NCBI GenBank assembly: GCA_029260435.1
Contig: JAJDDG010000004.1
Span: forward strand, 1 to 53,747
DNA: 53,747 bases
Reading direction: 5' to 3'
Origin: Phycisphaerales bacterium
Lineage (GTDB): Bacteria; Planctomycetota; Phycisphaerae; Phycisphaerales; UBA1924
Shown here piece after piece: positions 26,057-35,133 of the stretch. Numbering within the stretch: position 1 is the stretch's first letter; each line of letters begins with the position of its first letter. The position numbers were made by a program, and so were the translations under genes. The notes beneath the pieces were generated by a model. The model did no database searches, was not told the DNA's origin, and worked only from the letters and a program-made list of their open reading frames with translations.

Positions 26057-26750
26057 CCGCGAGAGTCTCCTCGTCCTGGAATTCAATACCCAGGAGTCGG
26101 AGACGTTCGAGCAAATCGGCTGCCAACGCGGGGGAGTCCTTCTCGAAAGCGGAGACGACCTTGTTGCTCTTGCGGGGGTTCATGGCGTCGAGGTAGGCGA
26201 CGACCTGATCGATCTCGCCCTTGTCGATCAACGCACTGAGCATGGACTTGGCGACATCTGATTTCACGGAGTCGTACATGGCAACGGTCTTGGCGAACTG
26301 GACATCGGTCTGGAGCGCGATGAGAGCTTCGCGTTCTTTTTTCCAGGCATTGACATCTTCGGTGAACTCGGCGAGGTCTTTTTCGAGTTGTTCGCGGCGC
26401 TGTTCCTGGAGGGCGAGGAGGTTCTGGGTTTCGCGCTGGATCTGGAGGTTGCGCTGGGTGGAGACTTCTTCGTACTCCTGGATGATGCGGAGGCGCTGCT
26501 CGGCGGTGACCGGGAGGGTGCCCGGGCGGGCGGCTTCGATATCGCGCTGGGCCTGTGCTTCGGCTTCGCGCTCGAGCCCCTTTTCGCGCATTTCCTGCTG
26601 CGGGACGGTCTCGACAAAGATTTCTTTCACGGCGAAAAGGCGGTCCAGAGAAATGCGGTTGGAGATGCCGAGCCATGTGACGAAACTCGCGGCTGCGACG
26701 AGGTTCGCGATGAAAAGCGCGGCGACGATTAGGGTGAGTGATCGGATCAT
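26043..26750 (-). CDS. MotE-like flagellar protein (MgtE N-terminal-like domain)
   Basis: A 235-residue protein with one N-terminal helix (about 5-28), a long coiled coil (about 55-155, rich in E, Q and R) and a C-terminal domain of the MgtE-N type (LDAMNPRKSNKVVSAFEKDSP, following the AxxLxxMxPxxAAxVL pattern). Such proteins recur between fliJ and fliK; in rhizobia MotE is a chaperone for a stator-associated protein. The family assignment is fairly firm; the role here is inferred from position. Confidence 0.75.
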   Translation of the reverse strand: MIRSLTLIVAALFIANLVAAASFVTWLGISNRISLDRLFAVKEIFVETVPQQEMREKGLEREAEAQAQRDIEAARPGTLPVTAEQRLRIIQEYEEVSTQRNLQIQRETQNLLALQEQRREQLEKDLAEFTEDVNAWKKEREALIALQTDVQFAKTVAMYDSVKSDVAKSMLSALIDKGEIDQVVAYLDAMNPRKSNKVVSAFEKDSPALAADLLERLRLLGIEFQDEETLADAQP

Positions 26751-26756
26751 GGCAGG

Positions 26757-27209
26757 TTAGACCTCGGCGCGGGAAGCGAATCGGCTCCCGGTGATATCGT
26801 CGATCTCGGCGGTTTCTCTGCGGCGTTCGTCGCGCAGCCACGCCTCGTAGCGTTGCTCGCGGAGGAGTTCGACGGCGCGGCGGCGGGCGGCGGCTTGGAC
26901 GAGTGCCTCGCGGGCGGATTCCAGACGTTTGTAGACGCCGGCGAGTCGGATGGCGTGATCCTGTGCATGGGCCTGGAGGGTGAGGGTGGAGGCTGCCTGG
27001 AATCGGAGGGTGCGGGCGTCGGGGATAGCGCCGATGAGTCGGTCGCGGAGGTCGTTCTTCGCGTCCAGGATAGATCGCTGGATGGATTCGATGGTGCGTT
27101 CGGTCGAGACGCGGGCTCGCTCCAGTTCGGCGACAACGAGTTGTTGATCACGCTCCTCGCGCAGGCGGAGGCGGAGCAGGACATCGAGTTCGAAGCGGAA
27201 TCGCGGCAA
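26757..27209 (-). CDS. fliJ: flagellar export protein FliJ
   Basis: A 150-residue helical protein that links the FliI ATPase to the export gate. It is almost entirely a two-stranded coiled coil, starting with the family pattern FRFELDVLLRLRLREERDQQLVVAELE. It sits directly after fliI (12 bases), as usual, and ends six bases before the MotE-like gene. Confidence 0.88.
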   Translation of the reverse strand: MPRFRFELDVLLRLRLREERDQQLVVAELERARVSTERTIESIQRSILDAKNDLRDRLIGAIPDARTLRFQAASTLTLQAHAQDHAIRLAGVYKRLESAREALVQAAARRRAVELLREQRYEAWLRDERRRETAEIDDITGSRFASRAEV

Positions 27210-27221
27210 GAGGGGTTGGTC

Positions 27222-28607
27222 CTATCCGGCGTGTGTTGGGGATGGCAGCGGTGTGCCCTGGGATTGGGCGATCATGGCGTTGCCCTGCTCGGTGATCTGG
27301 GCGAGGAGGGCGAGGGCGTCGTCGAAATTCGATTCTTCCTCAACACGTTGCTGGAGCAGCGCGTTGAGGTGCGGCAGGAGGGTGATCGCGGCGTCGGTAT
27401 CTGGGGATGAGCCGTGCGCGTAGGCGCCGATACGGATGAGTTCTTCGGATTCGCGGTGCGCGGCGAGGAGGCGGGTTGCGTCGTTGCGGACATTGTTGTG
27501 CTTGTCGGTCGAGACCTGGCGGGCGACACGGGAGACGGAGTCGAGGACATCGATCGCTGGGTAGTGGGCGTGCTGTGCGAGTTTGCGCGACAGGGCGATA
27601 TGCCCGTCGAGGATGCCACGCACGGCGTCGGCGATCGGCTCGGTCATATCATCGCCCTCGACAAGGACTGTGTAGAGCCCGGTGATGGACCCTGCCTTTC
27701 GGTGGTCGTTCGCTTCGATTGCGCCGGCCCGTTCGAGCAACTCGGGGAGTTGTGAGAAGACGCTCGGGGTGAACCCGCGGGTAGCGGGCGGTTCACCCAC
27801 GGCGAGCCCGATCTGTCGCTGGGCCTGCGCGAGTCGGGTGATGGAATCGAGCACGAAGAGCACCGAGTGACCCCGATCGCGGAAGAATTCGGCGACGGTG
27901 CAGGCGGTGAACGCGGCGCGGACGCGCATAACCGGGGATTCGTCGCTCGTGGCGACCACAACAACTGATTTAGCAAGACCCTCCTCGCCCAGCGCGTCTT
28001 CGATGAACTCTCGGACCTCGCGTCCACGCTCGCCGATCATCGCGATGACATTGATATCGGCTTCGGTTCGGCGGGCTGCCATGGCGAGGAGAGTGGACTT
28101 GCCGACGCCCGGGCCGGCGAAGATGCCGACGCGCTGCCCGCGTCCGACGGTGGTGAAAAGGTCTACTGCACGGATACCGGTTTCGAGGCGCTCGGTGATG
28201 CGGCCACGCTCCAGTGCGCCAAGGGGTAGCGGGCGCACCTCGCGTGGTTCGAGGTCTCCGGTGATCCGTCCGGCGGGATCGATCGGTTGCGCGAGCCCGT
28301 TGATCACGCGTCCGAGCAGGCCCGGGCCGCATTCGATAGTTGGAGCTGACTGGGCGAGTGCGACGCGGTCGCCCACGCGCACGCCGGAGGAATGCCCGAG
28401 GAGCATGACGAGGGCGCAGCCGCCCTCGAAACCGACGACCTCGCCCAGCAGGTCGGTATGCGCCCCGGTGATGCGGACGAGCGCCCCGACGACGGCAGGG
28501 AAGTCCGCGACACGGAGGGTGAGCCCGCGGAGCGAGACGACGGCACCCTCGATCCCGATCGGGTCCGCGTTCACGATGCGCGACGTCGCCTGGGCGAGAA
28601 AGCTCAT
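27222..28607 (-). CDS. fliI: flagellum-specific ATPase FliI
   Basis: A 461-residue F1-beta-like ATPase powering export. The P-loop GPGVGKST is at residues 165-172, where Pro takes the usual Ser position. ALGEEGLAKSVVVVATSDE, VLFVLDSITRLAQAQR (Walker B) and GSITGLYTVLVEGDD are all present. The true start is ATG 28607, whose TGA overlap with fliH (ATGA) couples the two. The open frame extends about 64 codons upstream within fliH but has no family match there. Confidence 0.96.
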   Translation of the reverse strand: MSFLAQATSRIVNADPIGIEGAVVSLRGLTLRVADFPAVVGALVRITGAHTDLLGEVVGFEGGCALVMLLGHSSGVRVGDRVALAQSAPTIECGPGLLGRVINGLAQPIDPAGRITGDLEPREVRPLPLGALERGRITERLETGIRAVDLFTTVGRGQRVGIFAGPGVGKSTLLAMAARRTEADINVIAMIGERGREVREFIEDALGEEGLAKSVVVVATSDESPVMRVRAAFTACTVAEFFRDRGHSVLFVLDSITRLAQAQRQIGLAVGEPPATRGFTPSVFSQLPELLERAGAIEANDHRKAGSITGLYTVLVEGDDMTEPIADAVRGILDGHIALSRKLAQHAHYPAIDVLDSVSRVARQVSTDKHNNVRNDATRLLAAHRESEELIRIGAYAHGSSPDTDAAITLLPHLNALLQQRVEEESNFDDALALLAQITEQGNAMIAQSQGTPLPSPTHAG

Positions 28608-29407
28608 GCGGCGCTCCGATCCTCGATCGGCGGTTCCTGCTCGTCGCTGTTGCTCTCGGGTTCGGCTTGGGACTCGGGCTTGGGTGGCGGAGCGTCTGCA
28701 CTCGGGTGCGGCTCGCAACCAAGGAGACAGTCGGCGATACGCTGGATCTGATGCTCGATCGTTGCATCGATACACCCGTGTTGTGTGCGGAGGATGCACG
28801 AGCCGCGTGAAATATCCTGCGAATCGACGATCCGGGCGTTTGTATTGTTCGCGAAGTGTGCGAGGAGCGCGGGGAGCGCGGACTCGGTGATCGATCTGTC
28901 TTCGGGGTGGGTCTCGATGACGAGACGCGACGGCTCGATGACGAGGACGAGCGCGGCTTCGAGCTGGCGGAGCGCGGTGGTGTCATCCAACTCGACAAGT
29001 TTCTTTGTCACACGGGATGCGATCTCGATCACAAATGCGAGCATGTCCTGTCTGGTGTGCTCGAGCAGATTGGTGCGGTGCGATTCGAATTGATCGAGCG
29101 CTTCGCTCCACCCGGCGATGAGCTGGTCAAGTTCCTCGCGGTGCTGTTCGACGGCTTCTGCGCGTCCGGCTTCGCGGCCTTCGATCAGACCGGCTTCGTA
29201 TCCTTGTTTTTGCCCGGCTTCCTGGGCCAACTCTCTGACACCCGAGATGATCCGTTCGCGTTCGGTGAGTGCGTCTGCGCGGATCTGCTCGGCTTCGTCG
29301 GAGGCTTGCTGGCGGAGGATCTCCGCCTGACGATGGAGGTCGCCCAGATCGAGAACGACAGCTTGGCGCACCATTTCTGACGAATCGACTCGCTTGATCA
29401 ACGCCAT
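28604..29407 (-). CDS. fliH: flagellar assembly protein FliH
   Basis: A 267-residue regulator of FliI. A helical stalk (about 20-120) includes the GxxxG series in GYEAGLIEGREAGRAEA that is typical of FliH, followed by the FliI-binding domain (VIEIASRVTKKLVELDD ... RLVIETHPED ... GSCILRTQHGCIDATIEHQ). A Pro/Glu-rich tail of 35 residues ends the protein. Its ATG overlaps the fliG stop by one base (TGATG). Confidence 0.93.
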   Translation of the reverse strand: MALIKRVDSSEMVRQAVVLDLGDLHRQAEILRQQASDEAEQIRADALTERERIISGVRELAQEAGQKQGYEAGLIEGREAGRAEAVEQHREELDQLIAGWSEALDQFESHRTNLLEHTRQDMLAFVIEIASRVTKKLVELDDTTALRQLEAALVLVIEPSRLVIETHPEDRSITESALPALLAHFANNTNARIVDSQDISRGSCILRTQHGCIDATIEHQIQRIADCLLGCEPHPSADAPPPKPESQAEPESNSDEQEPPIEDRSAA

Positions 29408-30447
29408 CAGACGATCATCTCTTCCTGCCCGCCGCGTCCGGCGATCATGATCTCGCCGGCCTCTTCGAGACGTCGGACGATATCCACGATGCGCTGCTGG
29501 GCTGCCTCGACATCGGATACACGGACCGGCCCCATGTACTCCATGTCTTCCTTGATGAGTGTGGCGGCTCGCTCAGACATGTTGTCGAATATCTTGGTCC
29601 TGAGATCATCCGAAGCTGTTTTCAGCGCAAGGGCGAGTTCGTCGTTATCGACCTCACGGAGCACGGCCTGGATCCCCTTGCCGTCGACGAGCATGACATC
29701 CTCGAAGACGAACATGAGTCGGCGGATCTCTTCGACGAGATCCGGGTCATCGGACTCGAGCCCTTCCATTATGGACTTCTCTGTTGCGCGATCGGCGAGG
29801 TTGAGGATCTCGGCGACAGTCTCCACACCACCCGCTTTCTCCATCGATTGCGTGAGCATGGAGGAGAGACGGGATTCGAGCCCCTTCTCCACCTCGCGGA
29901 TGACCTCGGGATTGGTCTGTTCCATGTTCGCGATGCGCTTGATGACCTCGACTTGTTTTTGCATCGGCAGGCCCGACATGATCTCGGCGGCCTTGTGGTG
30001 CGCGAGATGACAGACGATGAGCGCGATGGTCTGGGGGTGCTCGTCCTGGATAAAGGTGAGCAGGTTTTCTGATTCGGCTTTCTGGAGGAACGAGAAGGGC
30101 GTGCGCTGCACATGAGTCTGGATCTGCTGGAGGATGCGTTCGGCGACCTTGGGGTCGAGCGATTCTTTGAGCAGCAGTCGGGCGTAGTCCATCCCGCCCT
30201 CGGCACCAGCGCGGGAGGCGAGCGTCATCGCGTAGAACTCTTCGACCACGGCGGTGCGGAGTTCGTTGGGGATATCCCCGAGTGATGCGAGTTCGCGTGT
30301 GACCTCCTCGACCGATTCGCTCTCGAGTTCTTTGAGCAACCCCGAAGCGCTATCCGCTTCGATCGAGAGCAACAGGATCGCGGCTTTGGTGATGCCGTTG
30401 ATATCCTCGATATCAATTGTCAATTTTTCGCCGGCTTTGCGTGCCAT
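29407..30447 (-). CDS. fliG: flagellar motor switch protein FliG
   Basis: A 346-residue C-ring protein that transmits torque. The middle-domain signature FIQDEHPQTIALIVCHL is present, as is the C-terminal segment RRLMFVFEDVMLVDGKGIQAVLREVDNDELALALK carrying the charged residues that face MotA. The first 90 residues form the FliF-binding domain (AAILLLSIEADSASGLLKEL). It follows fliF by nine bases. Confidence 0.96.
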   Translation of the reverse strand: MARKAGEKLTIDIEDINGITKAAILLLSIEADSASGLLKELESESVEEVTRELASLGDIPNELRTAVVEEFYAMTLASRAGAEGGMDYARLLLKESLDPKVAERILQQIQTHVQRTPFSFLQKAESENLLTFIQDEHPQTIALIVCHLAHHKAAEIMSGLPMQKQVEVIKRIANMEQTNPEVIREVEKGLESRLSSMLTQSMEKAGGVETVAEILNLADRATEKSIMEGLESDDPDLVEEIRRLMFVFEDVMLVDGKGIQAVLREVDNDELALALKTASDDLRTKIFDNMSERAATLIKEDMEYMGPVRVSDVEAAQQRIVDIVRRLEEAGEIMIAGRGGQEEMIV

Positions 30448-30456
30448 GAATGCGTG

Positions 30457-32139
30457 CTACCTTCCCTCGGCGATCCACTTGTTGAGCAGGGTCGCGGCTT
30501 CTGTCGGCTGGTCGGTCACGAGCCCGGCGACCTGCTCCATTTGTTTGTGGTGCTTGAGCTCCTCGTCGCTCAGTTCGACACCCTCGAGCTGCGACTCGGC
30601 TTCGAGTGCCTCGCCGATGAGGTCGGCGTCTTCCTGGAGTGCGGGGGGGATGCCGACCAGATCGGAGGCGGTTGGCAACGTCTCACGCTTGGTTGCCTTC
30701 ATCGCGGTGACGACGATCAAGCCGAGCGAGAGCAGTGCCAGCACGCCGAGCCCGAGTGTTTTGATCCATCCGGCCATCCCACCTGAACCGCTCGCGGCTG
30801 AAGCGAAGAACCCCGCGCTCTGCGGCATCACCTCGGGAACGACGACGCCGATCGGGATCATGGAGACGAGCGCTTCGCCAGCCTCGCCGTTTGGATTGAG
30901 CTTGCTGTCGATGAGGCGCTCAACCTCGGCCTTGATCCGGGCTGTCTCGGATCCGATGATCGGCTGCAGGTCAGTGTCAGCCGGCGCTGCGGGCTCCTCC
31001 GCTCCGTCGGCGGGGGGGTTGGCGATCTCCCAGACAGCGACGAAATACGAACGGGGGATATTGACGACCGCGGCGATCTTGGTGGCGTGCCCGCGGGGGT
31101 CTACGGTTTCTTCGAGGGTCTTGCCGGGGAATGCTTCGAACTCCTCGGTTGTCGTGCTCGTTGTGTTCGTGACGCCACCGGTTGCGCCGGTCGAGATATC
31201 GACGCCTGTGTTTGATCGAGCGCCCGCTTCGCCGCCGAGCGAGGGCTGGGTTGTTGATGACTCGTCGGCTTTCGAACTCGTAACTGTTGCCCAGCTTCCC
31301 TGCCCGTCCTTGGCGATCTTCGTCTCGGAGGTCGCGACCTTTTTGACGTCCACCTGTGCCTGCACGGAGATGATGACACCCTGGATGTACGCGAGCATCT
31401 CCTGGAGCTGCCCGCGCTTGCGCTCCTCGATTTTGGACTGGAGTTCAAGGGATGTCGTCGCGATCAGGTCTTCGGCGGTCTTTGCTTTCCACTGGCGGTT
31501 GGTGGAACCATCGATCACGCGAATATTCGCGATCGGAATCCCGCGGGAACTGGCGACGAGCCCGGCGATGGAATCGACCATGCTCTGGTTCAGCCCGGCT
31601 GACGAGAATACGGTTGCGCTGGCGGACGCCTTGCCGCGAGGAGAGCCGAGCGGGCGGCGCATGGGAATGTTGAGAATGACGTTCGCGGATCGGACGCCGG
31701 GGAAATGGGTGATGATGCGGTTGAGTTCGTTCTGGACGGCGATAACCGCGAGCTGGTCGGACTGGGGCTGGGTGAGGGTCCAGTTGTTTTTTTCGATGAG
31801 GTTGTCGAAGAGAATGGTGGAATCGGAGGGCAGGGCGTTCTGGCTCGCCATCTGGGAGATCGCGATGATTCGGCGCTCGGGCGGGACTTTCACCGCGCCA
31901 CCTTCGAGCGTGTACGGGATGGAGTTTGTCTGGAGGAAGGTGACGGCAGCGGCGCGGTCGTCGGCGCTCGCGCCGGCGGGCAGCAAGTCCACCATCTGGG
32001 CTTTGCCCGCGTACTGCTGGACGACAAAGAGGGTCATCAGCATGACGACGACGACCGACCCGATCAGCAACTGCTGCGAAACGGTGAGCTTTCCGAGGTA
32101 CGCCTGGATCGTTGCCAGGACCCGCCTGAGCTGGTCCAT
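30457..32139 (-). CDS. fliF: flagellar MS-ring protein FliF
   Basis: A 560-residue ring protein. It has an N-terminal helix (about 22-44), YscJ-like ring domains with VQNELNRIITHFPGVRSANVILNIP, a second helix (about 455-478) and a cytoplasmic C-terminus ending in LVTDQPTEAATLLNKWI, the FliG-binding tail. ATG 32139 is chosen for its AGGAGG seven bases upstream; the open frame extends 20 codons further without that signal. The 225-base upstream gap holds a palindrome and a G-rich tract. Confidence 0.95.
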   Translation of the reverse strand: MDQLRRVLATIQAYLGKLTVSQQLLIGSVVVVMLMTLFVVQQYAGKAQMVDLLPAGASADDRAAAVTFLQTNSIPYTLEGGAVKVPPERRIIAISQMASQNALPSDSTILFDNLIEKNNWTLTQPQSDQLAVIAVQNELNRIITHFPGVRSANVILNIPMRRPLGSPRGKASASATVFSSAGLNQSMVDSIAGLVASSRGIPIANIRVIDGSTNRQWKAKTAEDLIATTSLELQSKIEERKRGQLQEMLAYIQGVIISVQAQVDVKKVATSETKIAKDGQGSWATVTSSKADESSTTQPSLGGEAGARSNTGVDISTGATGGVTNTTSTTTEEFEAFPGKTLEETVDPRGHATKIAAVVNIPRSYFVAVWEIANPPADGAEEPAAPADTDLQPIIGSETARIKAEVERLIDSKLNPNGEAGEALVSMIPIGVVVPEVMPQSAGFFASAASGSGGMAGWIKTLGLGVLALLSLGLIVVTAMKATKRETLPTASDLVGIPPALQEDADLIGEALEAESQLEGVELSDEELKHHKQMEQVAGLVTDQPTEAATLLNKWIAEGR

Positions 32140-32273
32140 GAGTCGGCCTCCTGCCGGTTGGTGTGCGCCATCCTGACGCGCGATCACGATCCGCGCCACG
32201 GCGCACCGATCGATCTACTCGGTTTCGGCCCGGGCGGATTCTGCGCTTGAAACTTGTACGCATATTGCGCGAT

Positions 32274-32290
32274 TCGGCAATTATTGCCGA
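32274..32290. promoter_or_regulatory. 17-base perfect palindrome upstream of fliF
   Basis: TCGGCAATTATTGCCGA lies between fliE and fliF, 135 bases before the fliF start. It is AT-rich at its centre and has the form of a dimeric operator. Confidence 0.4.
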
Positions 32291-32330
32291 CCCCAGCTAC
32301 TCCACCCCCCCGCTGCACCCTGCCCCCCCC
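32291..32330 (-). other. G-run tract with G-quadruplex potential
   Basis: On the transcribed-sense (minus) strand, four G runs of eight, three, seven and four bases lie within 40 bases in the fliE-fliF gap, directly next to the 17-base palindrome. Confidence 0.45.
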
Positions 32331-32364
32331 GCTTGTCTTACCCCTGTGGATTAACCACCCAAGA

Positions 32365-32673
32365 TCAGACGCGCATCTGCTGGATCTCGGAGTAGGCGTC
32401 GAGCACCTTGTTGCGGACTGCCAGCAGGGTGCGGAACGCGGTGTCCGCTTTCTCGGTCGCGAGCAGGACACCCTCAAGATCGGAACGTTCTCCGGTCATC
32501 AGATCTGCGATCGCCTGCTCGGAGTCTTTCTGGAGCTCGTTGACGCGTTGGACCTCGCCCATCAGCGTGTCCTTGAAGTTCGGGGCGTTCGGATCCTGCG
32601 GCGGCTTGGGCGCAGAGGCTTTGCCAAAGCCAGCGGCTTGCGATGCTCCGATGAGTCCGAGTGGGTCAACCAT
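32365..32673 (-). CDS. fliE: flagellar MS-ring-rod junction protein FliE
   Basis: A 102-residue rod-base protein with the family pattern FKDTLMGEVQRVNELQKDSEQ, then LEGVLLATEKADTAFRTLLAVRNKVLDAYSEIQQMRV at the C-terminus. Standard order flgB-flgC-fliE-fliF. Confidence 0.95.
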   Translation of the reverse strand: MVDPLGLIGASQAAGFGKASAPKPPQDPNAPNFKDTLMGEVQRVNELQKDSEQAIADLMTGERSDLEGVLLATEKADTAFRTLLAVRNKVLDAYSEIQQMRV

Positions 32674-32729
32674 GGTGCGGTTCCGATTGCGTCATGCCGC
32701 GGTCCGTCGCGGGCGAGGCGGGTGGGTCG

Positions 32730-33161
32730 TTAGGCGATCATCCTGAGCGCCTGTGCTGTGATCGTCTTGGTCGCCTCGGCGGCGACAACATTTGCTTCGT
32801 ACGCCCGCATCGCTTCCATCGCGGAGACCTGCTCTGTGGTGGTATCGATGTTGGGGTAGTAGACATACCCGGCGTCCGGGGAGCCCTCGGGCTGAGCGAA
32901 GGGGGAATCGGGCTCGTATTTTTTCTCGAAATCGCTCTGGTCGAACAGGATGTCCGAGACGTGCACACCCTGGTTCCGCCCTGCGGATGAGTTGGACGTT
33001 GGGTCGCCCGGCATGAGGATCGCGATGCGCCGGCGGAAGGCGTTTGGGTCGCCGTTCGGGTCGAGGATCGCGTCGGCGTTGGCGATATTGGCGGCGATGG
33101 TTTCCAAGCGTGTCCGTTGGGCGACCATGCCGCTGACCGAGATATCCAATGCACCGTACAT
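32730..33161 (-). CDS. flgC: flagellar proximal rod protein FlgC
   Basis: A 143-residue rod subunit. It begins with ALDISVSGMVAQRTRLETIAANIAN and ends with EAMRAYEANVVAAEATKTITAQALRMI, the paired helices of the rod/hook family. The central part includes DPNGDPNAFRRR, in place of the more common TPGGGPYRRK. It starts 48 bases after flgB. Confidence 0.95.
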   Translation of the reverse strand: MYGALDISVSGMVAQRTRLETIAANIANADAILDPNGDPNAFRRRIAILMPGDPTSNSSAGRNQGVHVSDILFDQSDFEKKYEPDSPFAQPEGSPDAGYVYYPNIDTTTEQVSAMEAMRAYEANVVAAEATKTITAQALRMIA

Positions 33162-33209
33162 GGGGTGTTGTGTCCTTTCGTGGGCTCAGCCCTGCGCCTC
33201 CGATGCGGG

Positions 33210-33650
33210 CTACGGTCGTTCGGTGATCGCTGATCTGAGGAGATTGGAACGGGATCTGTAGAGTTCGGATGCGATGCGGAATGTCGCGACGTTCTCCGCG
33301 ATGTCTTGCATCTGGCGTTCGAGGTCGCGGTTGTTGCGGTCGTGGAAGAGGATGCCTCCCCCGGCTGCATGGGGTGTCATAACGAAGCCGCCGTCCGATG
33401 TCGGGCGGAGCTGGCTTGACTTGGAGAGCTCCAGATCACCGTTCCGCCCGCCGTTGCCGTTGGCACGCTTGTCGATGGCTTTGGCGAGGTTGTTCTGGAA
33501 CGCGGCGACATCGAGATCCCGGGTCTGGTAGCGCGGGGTGGAGATGTTGGCGATGTTGTGCTGGATGATCCCCTGGCGCTGTCCTGAGAAGCGGATCATG
33601 GCCTCAAGGATTGGCATCGCGCCTGAATTGGATACTGCGGCGATCGGCAT
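33210..33650 (-). CDS. flgB: flagellar proximal rod protein FlgB
   Basis: A 146-residue rod subunit. The N-terminal helix ends with the family pattern IIQHNIANISTPRYQTRDLDVAAF; the C-terminal helix is RQMQDIAENVATFRIASELYRSR. The start at ATG 33650 is preceded by AAGGAA. The reading frame continues upstream into the sigma-54 activator gene, but only this start matches the family. A sigma-54-like promoter lies 13-29 bases upstream. Confidence 0.94.
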   Translation of the reverse strand: MPIAAVSNSGAMPILEAMIRFSGQRQGIIQHNIANISTPRYQTRDLDVAAFQNNLAKAIDKRANGNGGRNGDLELSKSSQLRPTSDGGFVMTPHAAGGGILFHDRNNRDLERQMQDIAENVATFRIASELYRSRSNLLRSAITERP

Positions 33651-33663
33651 CGCGGTTCCTTCT

Positions 33664-33679
33664 CGCAAACGGTGTACCA
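33664..33679 (-). promoter_or_regulatory. sigma-54-type promoter match upstream of flgB
   Basis: TGGTACACCGTTTGCG on the minus strand matches TGGCAC-N5-TTGCW with one change in each box and the exact GG-N10-GC spacing. It lies between the stop of a sigma-54 activator gene and flgB. The predicted start would be about three bases before the flgB ATG, so that transcript would be nearly leaderless and would lose the AAGGAA site. Confidence 0.5.
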
Positions 33680-33684
33680 GAGCC

Positions 33685-35133
33685 CTAGAGCGTCTCGGCG
33701 ACGAGGCGTTCCTCTTTCCACTTCTTGAGCTTGAGCCCGAGGGTGCGGACCCCGATCCCGAGCGCACGGGCGGTCTTCTGGCGGTGCCCGTTGAAGCGGT
33801 GCAGCGTCTCGACGATGACCTCACGTTCGATCTCGGCGAGCGGACGCGGCTCTGGCCCGAGGCGTTCGGCACCGTTGACTGAGCGGGGCGTCGGGATGTC
33901 GCCGTTCACATGTACGATGGTCTGGGCTCTGAGGGATTCGGTGAGCCAGCCGCGGATGAGATCCGGGGCGATGATCTCGGAGTTGGACAGGACAACGGCG
34001 CGTTCGCAGAGGTTGTGCAGCTCGCGGACATTGCCGGGCCATGTGTACATTACGAGCAGGTCCATCGCTTCCGGGGAGAATTGGATGGGTGCACGACCCT
34101 CGCGGATGCATGTCCGTTCGACGAACGCCGACGCGAGCAGGCGGACGTCTTCCCGTCGGTCACGGAGCGGCGGGAGGTGGAGCGGCAAGACGTTCAGACG
34201 GTAGAAGAGATCCTGGCGGAAGGTGCCACGGGAGACCTCCTCGGAGAGATCGCGGTTGGTTGTCGCGATGATCCGGACATCCACCCCGATGGGCGTGCTT
34301 GAGCCGACGCGCTCGAACGTGCGTTCCTGGAGCACACGCAGGAGTTTGGCTTGCAGGCTTGGTCGGATCTCAGAGATTTCGTCGAGCAGGAGGGTGCCCT
34401 TGTGGGCGAGCTCGAATCGCCCCTTGCGCATTTTTTCGGCGCCGGTAAATGCGCCCCGCTCGTGCCCGAAGAGTTCGGATTCCAGAAGCGCCTCGCTCAT
34501 CGCGGCGCAGTTGACCGCGAGGAACGGCTCTTCGACGCGGGGGCTCAGGTCGTGAATGGAGCGGGCGATGACTTCCTTGCCCACTCCGGATTCGCCCGAG
34601 ACGAGGACCGTGCCTTGGGAGCGGGCGATCGCCCGGATTTTTTCCTTCACGTGTCGGATGGGAATGCTCTGCCCGATGATCCGGTCGAGCCCGCGCGGCG
34701 ACGAGGGGCCGTTGGCGGCGTGCTCGCTCTCGCTCGCGGCGATACGGAGCACGGCATTCTCACGCTTGAGTCTGGAATGCTCCAGCGCCCGCTTGATGGA
34801 GACGACGAGTTCGTCGCCCTCGAAGGGTTTGGTGATGTAGTCGAATGCGCCGAGTTTCATCGCTTCGACGGCGGTCTCGACGGTGCCGAACGCGGTCATC
34901 AGGACGATCGGGAGGTCGTCGTCGAGTTCGCGGATCTTCCCGATTAGCTCGAGCCCGGTCATCGCGGGCATTTTGAGATCGGTCACCATCGCGTCGGGTC
35001 GGCGGGACGCGATCATATCCAGCGCTCCTGCGCCGCTCGATGCAACGATGACCGTGAAACCGGCGCGTTGCAGCGTGACCGCGACCGAGTCGCGGAGCAT
35101 CTCCTTGTCGTCAACTACCAAGACGGTGCTCAT
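33685..35133 (-). CDS. sigma-54-dependent response regulator (FlrC/NtrC-like)
   Basis: A 482-residue enhancer-binding protein with three domains. The receiver (1-120) has the phosphorylatable Asp52 and Lys102. The AAA+ domain (about 148-385) has Walker A GESGVGKE at 180-187, the sigma-54 contact loop GAFTGA at 227-232 and Walker B LLLDEI at 248-253. The C-terminal Fis-type helix-turn-helix is RQKTARALGIGVRTLGLKLKKW. ATG 35133 follows AGGAG by six bases and lies inside the end of the kinase gene (23-base overlap), so the pair is co-translated. It is likely to activate the downstream flagellar genes. Confidence 0.93.
   Translation of the reverse strand: MSTVLVVDDKEMLRDSVAVTLQRAGFTVIVASSGAGALDMIASRRPDAMVTDLKMPAMTGLELIGKIRELDDDLPIVLMTAFGTVETAVEAMKLGAFDYITKPFEGDELVVSIKRALEHSRLKRENAVLRIAASESEHAANGPSSPRGLDRIIGQSIPIRHVKEKIRAIARSQGTVLVSGESGVGKEVIARSIHDLSPRVEEPFLAVNCAAMSEALLESELFGHERGAFTGAEKMRKGRFELAHKGTLLLDEISEIRPSLQAKLLRVLQERTFERVGSSTPIGVDVRIIATTNRDLSEEVSRGTFRQDLFYRLNVLPLHLPPLRDRREDVRLLASAFVERTCIREGRAPIQFSPEAMDLLVMYTWPGNVRELHNLCERAVVLSNSEIIAPDLIRGWLTESLRAQTIVHVNGDIPTPRSVNGAERLGPEPRPLAEIEREVIVETLHRFNGHRQKTARALGIGVRTLGLKLKKWKEERLVAETL

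Noticed and set aside
30254-32176. A 640-codon rightward open frame opposite fliF and fliG
   Set aside because: FliF and FliG on the minus strand are unmistakable; the opposite frame is Ser/Arg-rich low-complexity sequence.
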